Positions 28,000 through 37,088 of a DNA stretch of 64,000 nt are shown here, piece after piece. Made by a program: the position numbers and the translations under genes. The DNA comes from Leptospira chreensis. GTDB taxonomy: Bacteria; Spirochaetota; Leptospiria; Leptospirales; Leptospiraceae. Where the stretch lies: NCBI RefSeq assembly GCF_016919165.1, contig NZ_JAFFPS010000021.1:118377-182376 (forward strand), in the 5' to 3' direction. Below the pieces are notes generated by a model. The model was not told the DNA's origin, did not search any database, and worked only from the letters and a program-made list of their open reading frames with translations. Within the stretch, counting starts at the first letter, position 1; each line of letters begins with the position of its first letter.

Positions 28000-28563
28000 T
28001 TAAGATTCTTTTCGAAAGAGAATGGCTTTGACGTCTGCAATGGCGTCTTCAAGTCGATCATTGACTACCACATAATCAAAGCTTGGTGCTTCATCCAATT
28101 CCCGAATTCCATTTTCGATCCTTCGTTCAATGCTTGTTTTGGAATCGGTTCCGCGTCGGATCAAACGTTCAATCCAAATCTCTCGGTTTGGTGGTTCAAT
28201 AAATATAGTCACAGATTCAGGTCGTAGTTCTTTGACTGACTTGGCACCTTGTACATCCAAATCGAGAAGGGCTACCCTGTGTTCCCGAATGGCAGCAAGG
28301 ATGGGGCCTTTCGGAGTTCCGTAATAATTGCCATGTACTTCTGCCCATTCATAAAACTCGCCATCGGCAATTCGTTTTTTAAATTCAGGAACAGAGAGAA
28401 AATAATAGGTTTTGCCTTCCACATCTCCAGGCCTTGGCTCTCGTGTGGTACAAGAAATGGAAAAATAAAAATCAGGAAACTCGGCGAGTAGTTCTGAGAT
28501 GATGGTAGACTTTCCTCCACCAGCGACAGAAGAGATAATATATAAATTAGGATTTACTTTCAA
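28000..28563 (-). CDS. gmk: Guanylate kinase
   Basis: 187 residues. The P-loop is [10 protein letters not shown], and the GMP-binding stretch [21 protein letters not shown] and the lid region follow. It phosphorylates GMP to GDP. A TTG start overlaps the stop of the upstream remA gene by 4 bp, a conserved remA-gmk coupling. It ends 21 bp from the convergent flbB gene. Confidence 0.95.
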   Translation of the reverse strand: MKVNPNLYIISSVAGGGKSTIISELLAEFPDFYFSISCTTREPRPGDVEGKTYYFLSVPEFKKRIADGEFYEWAEVHGNYYGTPKGPILAAIREHRVALLDLDVQGAKSVKELRPESVTIFIEPPNREIWIERLIRRGTDSKTSIERRIENGIRELDEAPSFDYVVVNDRLEDAIADVKAILFRKES

Positions 28564-28844
28564 TCTTCAGACTCCTCTTCTCCCTCAGCAAAATGGTTAT
28601 CCCCGGATTCTAGCCGTTTGGATAAACTTTCTGGTCGGATTGCAGAGAGGAGGATATGTCCGGAATCTAAAACGAGAACAGATCTTGTCTTTCGTCCCCC
28701 AGTGGCATCGATCAGCCGGCTTTCCGACTTGGCTTCCGAACGAAGCCTTTTGGCACCGGCAGAGTCCGCCTGAAGGATGGTCAGAATTTTCGAAACAAAT
28801 ACTACGTTCGAAAAACCTACATTGAGTACCGGAAACGAAGACAT
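28560..28844 (-). CDS. remA: RemA/DUF370 family regulator
   Basis: 94 residues. [36 protein letters not shown] and [17 protein letters not shown] match the RemA pattern (NIGFGN, LIDATYGRRTRAV, SDHVILSA). In Bacillus subtilis RemA is a DNA-binding activator of matrix genes. The remA-gmk order is widely conserved in bacteria, so its presence inside a flagellar region may be coincidental. The last 20 residues are acidic and not part of the family core. Confidence 0.85.
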   Translation of the reverse strand: MSSFPVLNVGFSNVVFVSKILTILQADSAGAKRLRSEAKSESRLIDATGGRKTRSVLVLDSGHILLSAIRPESLSKRLESGDNHFAEGEEESED

Positions 28845-28856
28845 GGAAACATATTT

Positions 28857-29732
28857 TTAGATTCTTCTAGATCGATCAAGTCGAATCGTTTCAATTAAAT
28901 GAATTTCATGAATGCCGATATTCATCGCTTCTGAAATTTCATCGTGTTTGTATCCTTTTTTGATGAGATGAACCACTTTATCAATCTTTGTTGCTGATGC
29001 GGTGAGTTCTTCCAATGCCGACTCAATCGAAAGATCCACTTTATCCATACTCATTTTTTGATAAGAAGCAAAGGCGGGATCATTGGCTTTGGATACTTCG
29101 TTTAGGAATTCTCGTTTTTTAGATCCATCTACTAGTTCATTGCGAATGGATTCGGATGGTTTTTCTTCTGTAAATGGATTTCCACCGACCGTATAATTCA
29201 TCTTAGGTTGAAAAGTTGGCACTTCCAAATTGTCAAATGATTCTGCGGAAGGAGATGTTAGTGCTTCCATTCCAAAAATTCCTTTCACAGCTTTACCTAG
29301 TTTTCCAAACGCTTGGTTGACTGCCCCTTCTGTGGTTTCCGCCTCCGTTGTTGGAACTGGAATTTGATTGGCTTGGTAGATTTTGCCGATTCCTGTTCTT
29401 TGTTCTTTCAAATCAAGGACAGGTTCTTCTTCGAAGGTTGGCTCAGGAACTAACTCCGATTTCATGGAAAGTCCAGAATTTTGGTAATGTTTGAATTCTT
29501 TGACGAGGATCTCTCCTCGTTCCATCATAGAACGAAGGGCCACCATCTTCGATTCGATGACCGCAACGGTAGCATCTAACTCGCGTATGGTTTCCTGTGT
29601 GGCCATATCAATGGCCCTGTTCAATTTTTTGTCGTAATATTCTTGGACTGCTTTTTGTACTTTTGCCGAGATGAATACATACATCATCCCACAAAATAAT
29701 AAATTAATTAAAACAAGGGAAAAGAGTTCCAT
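28857..29732 (-). CDS. Membrane-anchored coiled-coil protein of the flagellar region
   Basis: 291 residues. An N-terminal helix (about 4-22) anchors it and a coiled coil follows (about 25-90). A variable acidic middle leads to a C-terminal helical segment, VVHLIKKGYKHDEISEAMNIGIHEIHLIE, that looks like a helix-turn-helix. Similar small proteins occur next to fliA and flhF in other spirochetes as far as I recall, but I cannot name the family. It lies downstream of fapA and a 96-residue protein on the same strand. Confidence 0.6.
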   Translation of the reverse strand: MELFSLVLINLLFCGMMYVFISAKVQKAVQEYYDKKLNRAIDMATQETIRELDATVAVIESKMVALRSMMERGEILVKEFKHYQNSGLSMKSELVPEPTFEEEPVLDLKEQRTGIGKIYQANQIPVPTTEAETTEGAVNQAFGKLGKAVKGIFGMEALTSPSAESFDNLEVPTFQPKMNYTVGGNPFTEEKPSESIRNELVDGSKKREFLNEVSKANDPAFASYQKMSMDKVDLSIESALEELTASATKIDKVVHLIKKGYKHDEISEAMNIGIHEIHLIETIRLDRSRRI

Positions 29733-29778
29733 GTCATTCTCCTACAGAACATTTCCAACAACATTCCGGAGTGAGAAC

Positions 29779-30069
29779 TTAAGCTTTTAAATCAAAACGA
29801 GATCCCCGAACCAAACTAGGACGATCATAAATGACTCCCTCTTTGGAATAAGCATAAACCGAATTTTCTTTGTCTTGTTTCGGTTTCGCCGCCGAACTTA
29901 GGTTCCCTGATTTTGTTTCAGGAACCGTTTGGGCTCGGTTTTGGGTTTGGATCACAACCTTTTGCAATTCCACCACCTGGTTTTGGTGGGTGAAGGGATT
30001 CTCTGCCTGGGCCCTACGTGCAAAATCGTAGTGGTGGGCGATACTAGCGAAGTTTTCGTTTAGAATCAT
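29779..30069 (-). CDS. Small hypothetical protein of the flagellar region
   Basis: 96 residues with no membrane segment. Gln/Asn-rich, with a N-terminal helix (FASIAHHYDFARRAQAEN) and a disordered tail. AGAGGG-type ribosome-binding sequence lies 7 nt before the ATG, and the gene sits 12 bp after fapA and on the same strand, which supports it being real. Function unknown. Confidence 0.55.
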   Translation of the reverse strand: MILNENFASIAHHYDFARRAQAENPFTHQNQVVELQKVVIQTQNRAQTVPETKSGNLSSAAKPKQDKENSVYAYSKEGVIYDRPSLVRGSRFDLKA

Positions 30070-30081
30070 CGAAAGACCCTC

Positions 30082-32073
30082 TTAATTCTTAGACTTACCA
30101 CGCCCTCTCTTTTTTCTCCAGTCATTTTTCTGTTCATCTGGATCTTCGTAAGGAGCACTGCGGACCTGGGACTCTTCTTCGTAGAAAGTCTTTGCTTTGG
30201 TCTCGTGGCGGAGTTTGAACTCAGAATTACGGATACGGATGGTAACACCTGGGAAAATGGTCTTTTCGACCGAAATACGGCCATTGGCAGCCTGTTCGTC
30301 CATGTATTCGGTCAGGGTTTGGATGTCCTTCCCTGCCTCAGCAATCCGCTTTTCGAGTTTCTTGGTTCCGGCATCTAATTTCTGTAAATGGGCATCCTGC
30401 TCGGCGGTAAAGCTCGCAGGGTCGGCTTCTTTTCTCGCCTTTAGGGTGCGCATGGTCTTTGTGAGTTGGTCGAGTTTGTCCTGGTTTTCTTTTCTCTTCT
30501 CTTCGTATTCCCCAATCTGTTTTAAGATCTTGGGATTGTTTCCCACGATGAGATCGGTTTGGGGGTTCGCTTGGGAACCAATGATTTTGGCAGAAATGAG
30601 TTGGGCGGCTTGGATGGTCCCGCCTACAATTTGGCCCCGTTTTCCTTTGCAGGAAATTTTTCCCCCAGCCATCAAATGAGAATGTAAAATTCCTTCTTGG
30701 ACAATGATGTCTTTTTCTGTAATACAAGTGGCGTTCTGGATGAACTTCGCAACGATGTTTCCGCCAGTGGATTCCACACGTGCCTCTTCCCTTCCCGTAA
30801 CCCCTTGGCGGACAATGATGTCCCCATCGGCTTCGACAATGGCCTTTTGAACGGTTCCATAAATTTCAATGTTACCGGCAGCTTTTACTGAATAATTATC
30901 TTCTACGTTTCCTGTGATGATGATAGAACCAAGGAAGGTAACATTTCCTGTACGAACTCCCACATCTCCATTGATACGATACACCGTTTCCACAGAAAGT
31001 CTTCCAGCGGCGTATAACACTTGTCCGTTGACCTCTGCAGTAAGACGCATTTTGTCTTCAGAAAGAATGGTTCCTTTTCCTTGTTTGAGTTCTGTATCCA
31101 AACCGTCTTTGGCAGCGAGGACCATCCCAAACAAGTTGCGTCCAAACTTTCCTTTTTCTGCTGGAAGTTTTTCGGCAAGGAGTTGTCCTACGACAACGTT
31201 TTCAATCATATCTAAGTCTTTGTAATCCACACGACCCGATTGGTCTTCTTTGAAGTTGATTTTCTTTTCTGTTCGAACATAGTATTTGATTTCCGCATTT
31301 TTACCGTTCACTGGGAAATCACCTTCCGCACCAATGAAAGGTTTGTTCTGAACATCTTCCTCTAGAGCCTTACGTATATCATCTTCTTTGAGTCCATGTG
31401 CCACACCCATCCCTTTGAGTGCTGCTACGATATCCGACACTTCCAAATCACGACCACCTGGCCTTGCTGGAAACACAGTCACAAATGCTCTCATATTCTC
31501 TTGAGCAATTTCTACGTTGCAACTAGAGTCATTTCCAGCCTTTGGTTTCTGATTTGAAATGAGAACCGGTTCCCCTTTTTTTTCTTTGAGGATTTTATTG
31601 ATTAGATTTTGATCAACACCCGCCACACCACGAAAGGAAAGTTTTTTAGAAACATCCGCCATGGACATGGCAAGACCTTCCCCACTCGGCGGATATACAG
31701 TAATGAATACACCGGTTCTGTAAATTTTAACAGCAACCCGACCATCTTTGTTTTTAGGAGTGACGAGTTCCTTTAAATCTTTGGAAACTAATTTCCCACT
31801 ACCACCCGTTAGATGTTCGTCTAAAAGACTTAATTCATCAAGTAACATATCATCGGGAATGATGGAGGCACGGATATGATAAGGTTCGGAAAAGAATAAA
31901 GACTTCTTTCCTCTTTTTAAAACAGCATAATCAATTTCATGAACTTTGCGGCCCAAGTGTTGTGATGCAATTGCCAGACACTCTTCGATGGTATCGGCAA
32001 TGACTTCCACTTGTTCTTTTTCCTTACGGTCGAACTCTTTCAGTTCCTCTGTAAGAAATTCAGTGAGAGACAT
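30082..32073 (-). CDS. fapA: FapA/DUF342 family protein
   Basis: 663 residues. The centre is a repetitive beta-helix: [22 protein letters not shown] and [29 protein letters not shown] match the DUF342 (FapA) repeats. It is followed by a coiled coil (about 510-600). FapA proteins are cytoplasmic, linked to flagellar assembly or polarity, and usually encoded with flhF, flhG and fliA, as here. The N-terminal 250 residues are less typical. Start chosen by the AAGG site; fliA lies 4 bp upstream. Confidence 0.85.
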   Translation of the reverse strand: MSLTEFLTEELKEFDRKEKEQVEVIADTIEECLAIASQHLGRKVHEIDYAVLKRGKKSLFFSEPYHIRASIIPDDMLLDELSLLDEHLTGGSGKLVSKDLKELVTPKNKDGRVAVKIYRTGVFITVYPPSGEGLAMSMADVSKKLSFRGVAGVDQNLINKILKEKKGEPVLISNQKPKAGNDSSCNVEIAQENMRAFVTVFPARPGGRDLEVSDIVAALKGMGVAHGLKEDDIRKALEEDVQNKPFIGAEGDFPVNGKNAEIKYYVRTEKKINFKEDQSGRVDYKDLDMIENVVVGQLLAEKLPAEKGKFGRNLFGMVLAAKDGLDTELKQGKGTILSEDKMRLTAEVNGQVLYAAGRLSVETVYRINGDVGVRTGNVTFLGSIIITGNVEDNYSVKAAGNIEIYGTVQKAIVEADGDIIVRQGVTGREEARVESTGGNIVAKFIQNATCITEKDIIVQEGILHSHLMAGGKISCKGKRGQIVGGTIQAAQLISAKIIGSQANPQTDLIVGNNPKILKQIGEYEEKRKENQDKLDQLTKTMRTLKARKEADPASFTAEQDAHLQKLDAGTKKLEKRIAEAGKDIQTLTEYMDEQAANGRISVEKTIFPGVTIRIRNSEFKLRHETKAKTFYEEESQVRSAPYEDPDEQKNDWRKKRGRGKSKN

Positions 32074-32077
32074 TCAA

Positions 32078-32878
32078 TTACCTTTTTTGGATCGCGGATT
32101 TTACTTTAGAGAGTTTACTACGGAGTCTTGCGACTGCTTTTGTATGGAGTTGGGAAATTCTAGATTCCGTAACTTCCAAAACTTCACCAATTTCTTTTAA
32201 AGTGAGGTCTTCATAATAATAGAGTACGATGACTTTCTTTTCTTTTTCTGGTAAGGATTGGATGGCTTCTACGATTACATTTTTGATTTCTTCTTTTTCG
32301 ATGATATTGTCTGGGTTCATATTCATCGGAGATTCCAAAGTTTCCATAAAGGAAACTTCATCGTTCTCATCACCGAGAAACCAAATATCATTTAAAGAAA
32401 CAAGAGAGGTTCCAGAAAGTTTTGCAAGGAGTGAGTTGTATTCTTCCATGGAGACGCCGAGTTCTTTTGCGATCTCTTCATCATCCACTTTTTTGCCTTC
32501 TTTGTTCTCAAGCATGGCAATGATGTTTTCTAACTGTTTTGCTTTTTGACGAATGGAACGAGGGATCCAGTCCACACTTCTAAGTTCGTCAAAAATGGAC
32601 CCACGGATTCGGGTCATGGCATATGTTTTGAATTTAATTTCGCGAGAAGGGTCAAACTTTTCAATAGCGTCTAACAGACCAAAAACGCCATAACTGACGA
32701 GGTCTTCAAATTCGACATTTTGAGGCATTCCGATCGCAATCCGCCCAGCCACGTGTTTGACGAGAGGTGAATATTTTTCAACAAGGTAACTTCGGATTTC
32801 CGCATCCTTTGTGACGCGGTATTTTTTCCAAAGATCTGTCTCATCAAACTGATTGTATTTGTCTAGCAATCTTGACAT
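32078..32878 (-). CDS. fliA: RNA polymerase sigma factor for flagellar genes (FliA/WhiG)
   Basis: 266 residues with sigma regions 2 ([39 protein letters not shown], whose DxxxF and RxRG elements are typical of sigma-28), 3 and 4 ([24 protein letters not shown]). It directs late flagellar genes in the family. The gene lies downstream of flhF-flhG and directly before fapA. A hairpin with arms AGAGGA / TCCTCT lies upstream at 32941-32964. Confidence 0.95.
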   Translation of the reverse strand: MSRLLDKYNQFDETDLWKKYRVTKDAEIRSYLVEKYSPLVKHVAGRIAIGMPQNVEFEDLVSYGVFGLLDAIEKFDPSREIKFKTYAMTRIRGSIFDELRSVDWIPRSIRQKAKQLENIIAMLENKEGKKVDDEEIAKELGVSMEEYNSLLAKLSGTSLVSLNDIWFLGDENDEVSFMETLESPMNMNPDNIIEKEEIKNVIVEAIQSLPEKEKKVIVLYYYEDLTLKEIGEVLEVTESRISQLHTKAVARLRSKLSKVKSAIQKR

Positions 32879-32979
32879 AGGGAACCGAAGTACGGAATCT
32901 CTTACTTTATAGAAAAAATCGTAAAGAAAGGGAAATTACAAGAGGATTTTTTCTTATGTCCTCTAAAAACAGTAATTTT

Positions 32980-33453
32980 TCAACCCTCTTGGGTATCATC
33001 CTTGGCCATCATGGTGCGAATCGCCTCTGCCATAAGTTTTGGCTCGTTTTTGATCGCAATTTTATCCACAATGATGTGATCTCCAAATTTTCCTGACTTG
33101 GCCATGGCAAGTTTTGCATCCATGACATTGTCCCCCATCGGTTGGACTCCAAAGTCATCAGAACCGACGGACTCAGAACGAGATGGCTCCATACCACCAT
33201 GTTCGTGGTCATAGTCATCGGAATGGCTTTCGCCACCAAATCCGCCAATAGAAAACACACTAAGGAATTCTAAAAATTCAGGGACTTTCTTTTGTAAGAC
33301 AGAGAAAACTCCAAACCCCAAACCACCGAAAGCAAATGTAGAGATGAGTGAGACAAAGAGGATATAACCCAGCCGGTTGCCGACAAGAAACCCACATGTG
33401 GTGCTAATGATGGCACCAAGGACTGCAAATCCCAGTACAAATCCGATCTGCAC
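32980..33453 (-). CDS. Small membrane protein coupled to flhG
   Basis: 157 residues. Two hydrophobic helices (about 5-25 and 30-50) precede an acidic, His- and Asp-rich segment (GGESHSDDYDHEHGG) and a C-terminal block ending PKLMAEAIRTMMAKDD. The GTG start follows the flhG stop with no gap, so translation is coupled. Small proteins of this type are found in spirochete flhF-flhG-fliA operons. No function can be assigned from sequence. Confidence 0.6.
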   Translation of the reverse strand: MQIGFVLGFAVLGAIISTTCGFLVGNRLGYILFVSLISTFAFGGLGFGVFSVLQKKVPEFLEFLSVFSIGGFGGESHSDDYDHEHGGMEPSRSESVGSDDFGVQPMGDNVMDAKLAMAKSGKFGDHIIVDKIAIKNEPKLMAEAIRTMMAKDDTQEG

Positions 33454-34377
33454 TTAGTTGCCATCCTCCATGTCCTCTTGCATTTCCTTCTCTTTGGAGT
33501 CCACAAAGCTGAAGAATTTTTTAAAGAAACCTGTAAGGCCTTCTTCGTCATCATAACCACCTTCCGTTTGTAAGAGGGTGTGAGTGACTCTTGTGAGGCA
33601 AGCAGCTGCCTTAGAGCGAGGAGCTCCGATGATGAATGGTTTTTGTTCCCGGATGGACTTCTCCACCTCTTCATCTTGAAAGATAAATCCTAAGTTCTCA
33701 ACTTGGACTTCTAAAAATTGGCCAGAGATATCGATGACTCGGTCGGCAACTTTTTTCCCTTCAATGGCAGAACGCACACGGTTTACGATGATTTTGAGAT
33801 TTTTGTCTTTGGATTGTGAAACAATGGACTTGATCAGGCCATAAGAGTCGGTAATGGAAGTCGGTTCTGGTGTGGTAACAACAATCACTTCATCGGCAGG
33901 CATCACAAGACCAATGACATTGGCAGAGATACCCGCACCGGTGTCTATGATCATCACATCATAACGATCGAGTTCTACGAATCCTTTGATTAAATTGTTT
34001 CTTTGTGTTTCGTTGAGGTTGGCTAATTGGGAATACCCAGACGCACCAGCAATGATGTCCACACCTTCTGGAGTCGAGATCACAATGTCTTTCAGAGATT
34101 TGTGGCCTTTCACCACATGGTATAAATTGTATTTCGGAATGATGCCGAGAAGAACGTTGACATTGGCAAGACCCAAGTCACCATCAAAGATCAAAACTTT
34201 GAGTCCGGTCTTTGCAATGGAGATAGCAAGGTTTACAGAAACTGTACTTTTCCCTACTCCACCCTTGCCGGAAGCTACCGCAATGATTTTGGTTTTTTTA
34301 ACTGCATCCTGAGGTTGAACAAGTTTTAATCCAGTACCAGTTTCAGTGAGCTTTCTAAGATTTGCAGCTTGGTCCAT
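33454..34377 (-). CDS. flhG: Flagellar number regulator FlhG (MinD-like ATPase)
   Basis: 307 residues. The deviant Walker A motif is [17 protein letters not shown], with switch [14 protein letters not shown] and the DTGAGIS Walker B. FlhG antagonises FlhF to set flagellar number. The N-terminal QDAVKKTKI stretch resembles the DQAxxLR activation motif ([10 protein letters not shown]). AGGGG ribosome-binding site. It follows flhF by 34 bp. Confidence 0.93.
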   Translation of the reverse strand: MDQAANLRKLTETGTGLKLVQPQDAVKKTKIIAVASGKGGVGKSTVSVNLAISIAKTGLKVLIFDGDLGLANVNVLLGIIPKYNLYHVVKGHKSLKDIVISTPEGVDIIAGASGYSQLANLNETQRNNLIKGFVELDRYDVMIIDTGAGISANVIGLVMPADEVIVVTTPEPTSITDSYGLIKSIVSQSKDKNLKIIVNRVRSAIEGKKVADRVIDISGQFLEVQVENLGFIFQDEEVEKSIREQKPFIIGAPRSKAAACLTRVTHTLLQTEGGYDDEEGLTGFFKKFFSFVDSKEKEMQEDMEDGN

Positions 34378-34411
34378 CGTTACCCCTAGGTTTCAAGGAT
34401 AACGACGCTCG

Positions 34412-35752
34412 TTACACGGTCTTTTCGAAGACCTCGCCCGCTATCCCTTTCAATTTTTCCGGAAAAATCACACATTCGGCAAGAAGTTTTTTCGTGGCAT
34501 TTAGGATATCAAAAGGAACATCCTGGCCCACACTTAAGAATGCGAATTCCCTGTGAATAGTATCGGCCAATTCCACTACAGAACCTAAAAATTCTGCTTC
34601 ATCTAGCTTGGTTAATAAAATTCTTTTGTATCCGACCGGTTCATACGCTTTGGCAACAGCAAGAGCGTTGTCTTTGGATACAGTGGAGGAAAGCACTAAG
34701 ATCGTTTCAATATAATCCTTTTCCCCAAAAACTTGGTAGAATTCCTGAAGTTTTTCCAGGTTTTCTGACTTTCTGTGAGAGTAACCTGCTGTGTCCACCA
34801 AGATGAGTTCAGATCCATCCCGAAGAATGGTCTCTTTCATTTTTCGTAAATCTTTGGCAGCATAGAATGGCAATCCCATCGCATCTGCATAAAACTTAAG
34901 TTGGTCAATGGCTGCAATTCGGTAGTTGTCTGTTGTATAAAGGGAAACTTTTTTCCCCATGTGCAGACTGTACTTAGCAGCTAGTTTTGCAATGGAAGTG
35001 GTTTTTCCAGATCCTGTTGGTCCTACAAAGAAAATGATTTTACGTTTCCCACGGGGAGTTCCGCTAAAAAGATCTGAGTCAATTTGGATTCGTTCTTCTA
35101 GATAAGTAACTGCTTTATCTGTAACATTGGCATAACGAGCGAGGTCCACAGCAGATAATCTGCGTTCTAGGGCCACTGCCATTTCCTCAAGAAAACCAAG
35201 GGTCATCCCTTCGTTTAACAAACGATCCACGAGTTTTTGGATATGAGGGTGTCTTTCCGGGGCTTGCAGTTTGTTTGGAGTGACAACTTCAAGAACAGAG
35301 TCTCTGGCTTCGGAAAGGGAAAGGCCAACAGGTCTTTCTTCCGCGGCTTCAATTTCATAAACAGGGGGGTTCTGTCTACGACGGCGCTCTGAGAATGGAC
35401 GAACCGCATCGATATTTTTTTTACGAAGGTGAGAGTTCCCGACTCCCATGGCAGAAGATTGGTTGGATCCAATCGCTACAAGTCCTGATTCAGGAAGGGA
35501 TTCGGTTCTTTGTTTTTGTTTGATGAGTTCTTTGAGATCCTTTAACTTACGTTCAATTCTCTCTTTCGAATTTTGTTTTTCGGGAACACCTACATCAATT
35601 TCATACATCCGTTGAGCCATAAGCCCTGTCCCAAAGAGTCCACCTTCCGTGATCACTCGTTGGTCATAGAGATGTGCCTCTGGACCGTATTTCATTTTCA
35701 TCTGCATGATGCAGTCTTGTAAGTCTTTACCTCGGATTTTTACAAAATCCAT
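34412..35752 (-). CDS. flhF: Flagellar biosynthesis GTPase FlhF
   Basis: About 446 residues from the ATG at 35752 (MDFVKIRGKDLQDCIMQMK), where FlhF proteins start; a longer reading frame to 35887 lacks a ribosome-binding site and family similarity. The N-terminal B domain is followed by the SRP-type NG domain: P-loop [29 protein letters not shown] and DTAGYSHR, then TKLDEA. It places flagella at the cell pole in the family. It leads the flhF-flhG-fliA-fapA series. Confidence 0.95.
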   Translation of the reverse strand: MDFVKIRGKDLQDCIMQMKMKYGPEAHLYDQRVITEGGLFGTGLMAQRMYEIDVGVPEKQNSKERIERKLKDLKELIKQKQRTESLPESGLVAIGSNQSSAMGVGNSHLRKKNIDAVRPFSERRRRQNPPVYEIEAAEERPVGLSLSEARDSVLEVVTPNKLQAPERHPHIQKLVDRLLNEGMTLGFLEEMAVALERRLSAVDLARYANVTDKAVTYLEERIQIDSDLFSGTPRGKRKIIFFVGPTGSGKTTSIAKLAAKYSLHMGKKVSLYTTDNYRIAAIDQLKFYADAMGLPFYAAKDLRKMKETILRDGSELILVDTAGYSHRKSENLEKLQEFYQVFGEKDYIETILVLSSTVSKDNALAVAKAYEPVGYKRILLTKLDEAEFLGSVVELADTIHREFAFLSVGQDVPFDILNATKKLLAECVIFPEKLKGIAGEVFEKTV

Positions 35753-36148
35753 AGAATCGCCCCCGAACCTGGGAAAAATATGCAAAGTACCCTCGATTTG
35801 GAAAGTCTTTTTTATGAGACATAATAAATTCAAGTGATTTACGGGGAGATGGGGTAAGTGGAACTGAATTGGTTTCACTGGATCCAAGGAACACGGTGGG
35901 TTGGATTGGGATGAGATGATAAGATGAGATCGGATTGGATTGGATTGGGTAAGTGGCTTACCTTTGTGAGTGGATTTCGAAAGAGAGGGAGTTTCTTTCG
36001 TTAGTGGCTCACTTTGGAGAATGAGTTACGCTAGTGCCTCGATTTCGTTGGTAAGTAACTTACTTTTTGATGGATTGCGAATCACAACCCTGAACTCGAG
36101 AGATTCTTGTATAAAGCAATCCTCTCTTCCTTCTCGATCTGGTGGCAG

Positions 36149-36256
36149 ATGATGGATACAGGAAAAGACAAAGGCATGGACAAGGGGCCAAAGAAAAAAG
36201 GACCCAGAGAGATCGAAAGCGGGATTCAAAGGAAAGTGCCTGAAAAAGGTAAGTGA
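36149..36256 (+). CDS. Possible 35-residue basic ORF (low confidence)
   Basis: ATGATG at 36149 opens a 35-codon frame rich in Lys and Gly (MDTGKDKGMDKGPKKKG) that ends at TGA inside the last palindrome. GGTGG lies 4-8 nt before it. No family is recognised. The bias may come from the purine-rich sequence alone. Confidence 0.25.
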   Translation: MMDTGKDKGMDKGPKKKGPREIESGIQRKVPEKGK

Positions 36257-36270
36257 CTTACCTTTTTCAG
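36240..36270. repeat. Perfect 31-bp palindrome
   Basis: Two 15-bp arms around a single central G read CTGAAAAAGGTAAGT and its exact complement. The core GGTAAGTGACTTACC is shared with the other elements. The right arm ends 65 bp before the mnmD start. On both strands it could form a stem ending in a T-rich arm, so a bidirectional terminator is an alternative to an operator. Confidence 0.75.
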
Positions 36271-36335
36271 TGAGTGGATTTAGAGATTCGGTTTCCAAGG
36301 TAAGCCAGTGGCAGAAAATAGGGGATAGCCTTTCT

Positions 36336-37082
36336 ATGATGTCCCCTACCCCAAAAAATCAACCTGATACTGCCATTGAATTTAAAGATGGAGTCCCGGT
36401 TTCTAAGTTATTTGATGATATTTATTTTTCAAAACAAGGTGGCTATGAAGAGTCTCATTTTGTATTTGTCAGCGGGAATGGCATTGAATCCAGACTGGAA
36501 CAGACAAATGTATCCACTTTCTACATTGGTGAATTGGGATTTGGATCGGGACTCAACCTATTTGTTACTTTGGATGTTTGGAAATCATGTAACAACCCTA
36601 TCTCGGTTGAGTTTGTCAGCCTTGAAGGATACCCGCTAACAAAGGAAACACTCCTTACGCTCAATCAGAGTTATCCAGGGAAAAGTCTTTGGTTTGAAGC
36701 TTTAATTCGTTCTTATGAAAATGCAATCGATGTTTGGGGAAAAGATCAGACGCAAAACCTTTGGACTTACACCTGGAATCACAAAAACAATCCAAGTCAA
36801 TTTACCTTAAAAGTTTATTTGGAGGATGTTAAAATTTGCCTTCCGAGTTTTCCCTTGATCCATGCTTGGTATTTAGATGGATTTTCACCGGGAAAAAACC
36901 CGGATATGTGGTCATTGGATACTCTAAAAGCATTACGTGAAAAATCTGCGTCTGGGACAAGTTTTGCCACATTTTCCTCGGCAGGGTTTTTACGAAGGAA
37001 TCTCACCGAACTCGGGTTTGTTGTTGAAAAGAAAAAAGGATTCGGGCGGAAACGCGAGATGATCTCCGGTTTTTTAAAATAA
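36336..37082 (+). CDS. mnmD: tRNA 5-aminomethyl-2-thiouridine methyltransferase domain (MnmD)
   Basis: 248 residues. It matches the MnmC N-terminal (DUF752) domain: the SAM-binding GELGFGSGLNLF and the signature WYLDGFSPGKNPDMWS. This enzyme adds the final methyl in the mnm5s2U pathway at tRNA wobble position 34. ATG at 36336 is chosen for the GGGGAT site 10 nt ahead; a GTG at 36270 lies in the palindrome. It is followed by mnmC2 after 6 bp. Confidence 0.85.
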   Translation: MMSPTPKNQPDTAIEFKDGVPVSKLFDDIYFSKQGGYEESHFVFVSGNGIESRLEQTNVSTFYIGELGFGSGLNLFVTLDVWKSCNNPISVEFVSLEGYPLTKETLLTLNQSYPGKSLWFEALIRSYENAIDVWGKDQTQNLWTYTWNHKNNPSQFTLKVYLEDVKICLPSFPLIHAWYLDGFSPGKNPDMWSLDTLKALREKSASGTSFATFSSAGFLRRNLTELGFVVEKKKGFGRKREMISGFLK

Positions 37083-37088
37083 AACCAA

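Larger units (their letters stand above)
35753..36335. other. Non-coding region with a cluster of GTAAGT/ACTTAC palindromes
   Basis: 583 bp between the divergent flhF and mnmD genes. It contains GGATT tandem repeats (35932-35949), a GATGAGAT-rich stretch (35911-35931) and five or six copies of a short palindrome: 35830-35842 (degenerate), 35853-35860 (half), 35948-35962, 36000-36012 (degenerate), 36051-36063 and 36248-36262. Two copies are followed by CTTT(n)GTGAGTGGATTT. Such a concentration is not seen elsewhere in the window. A regulatory array or a small palindromic repeat family is possible. Confidence 0.6.

Noticed and set aside
30197..30679. 160-codon plus-strand frame in fapA
   Set aside because: Antisense to a conserved DUF342 protein.
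32941..32964. Terminator between flhG-side gene and fliA
   Set aside because: The stem AGAGGA/TCCTCT has a long loop and no T-run on the minus strand.
35911..35949. CRISPR-like or tandem repeat array
   Set aside because: GGATT units and GATGAGAT stretches are simple low-complexity repeats without spacers.
36026..36298. 90-codon minus-strand frame in the flhF-mnmD gap
   Set aside because: It crosses the palindromes, lacks a ribosome-binding site, and has no recognisable domain.
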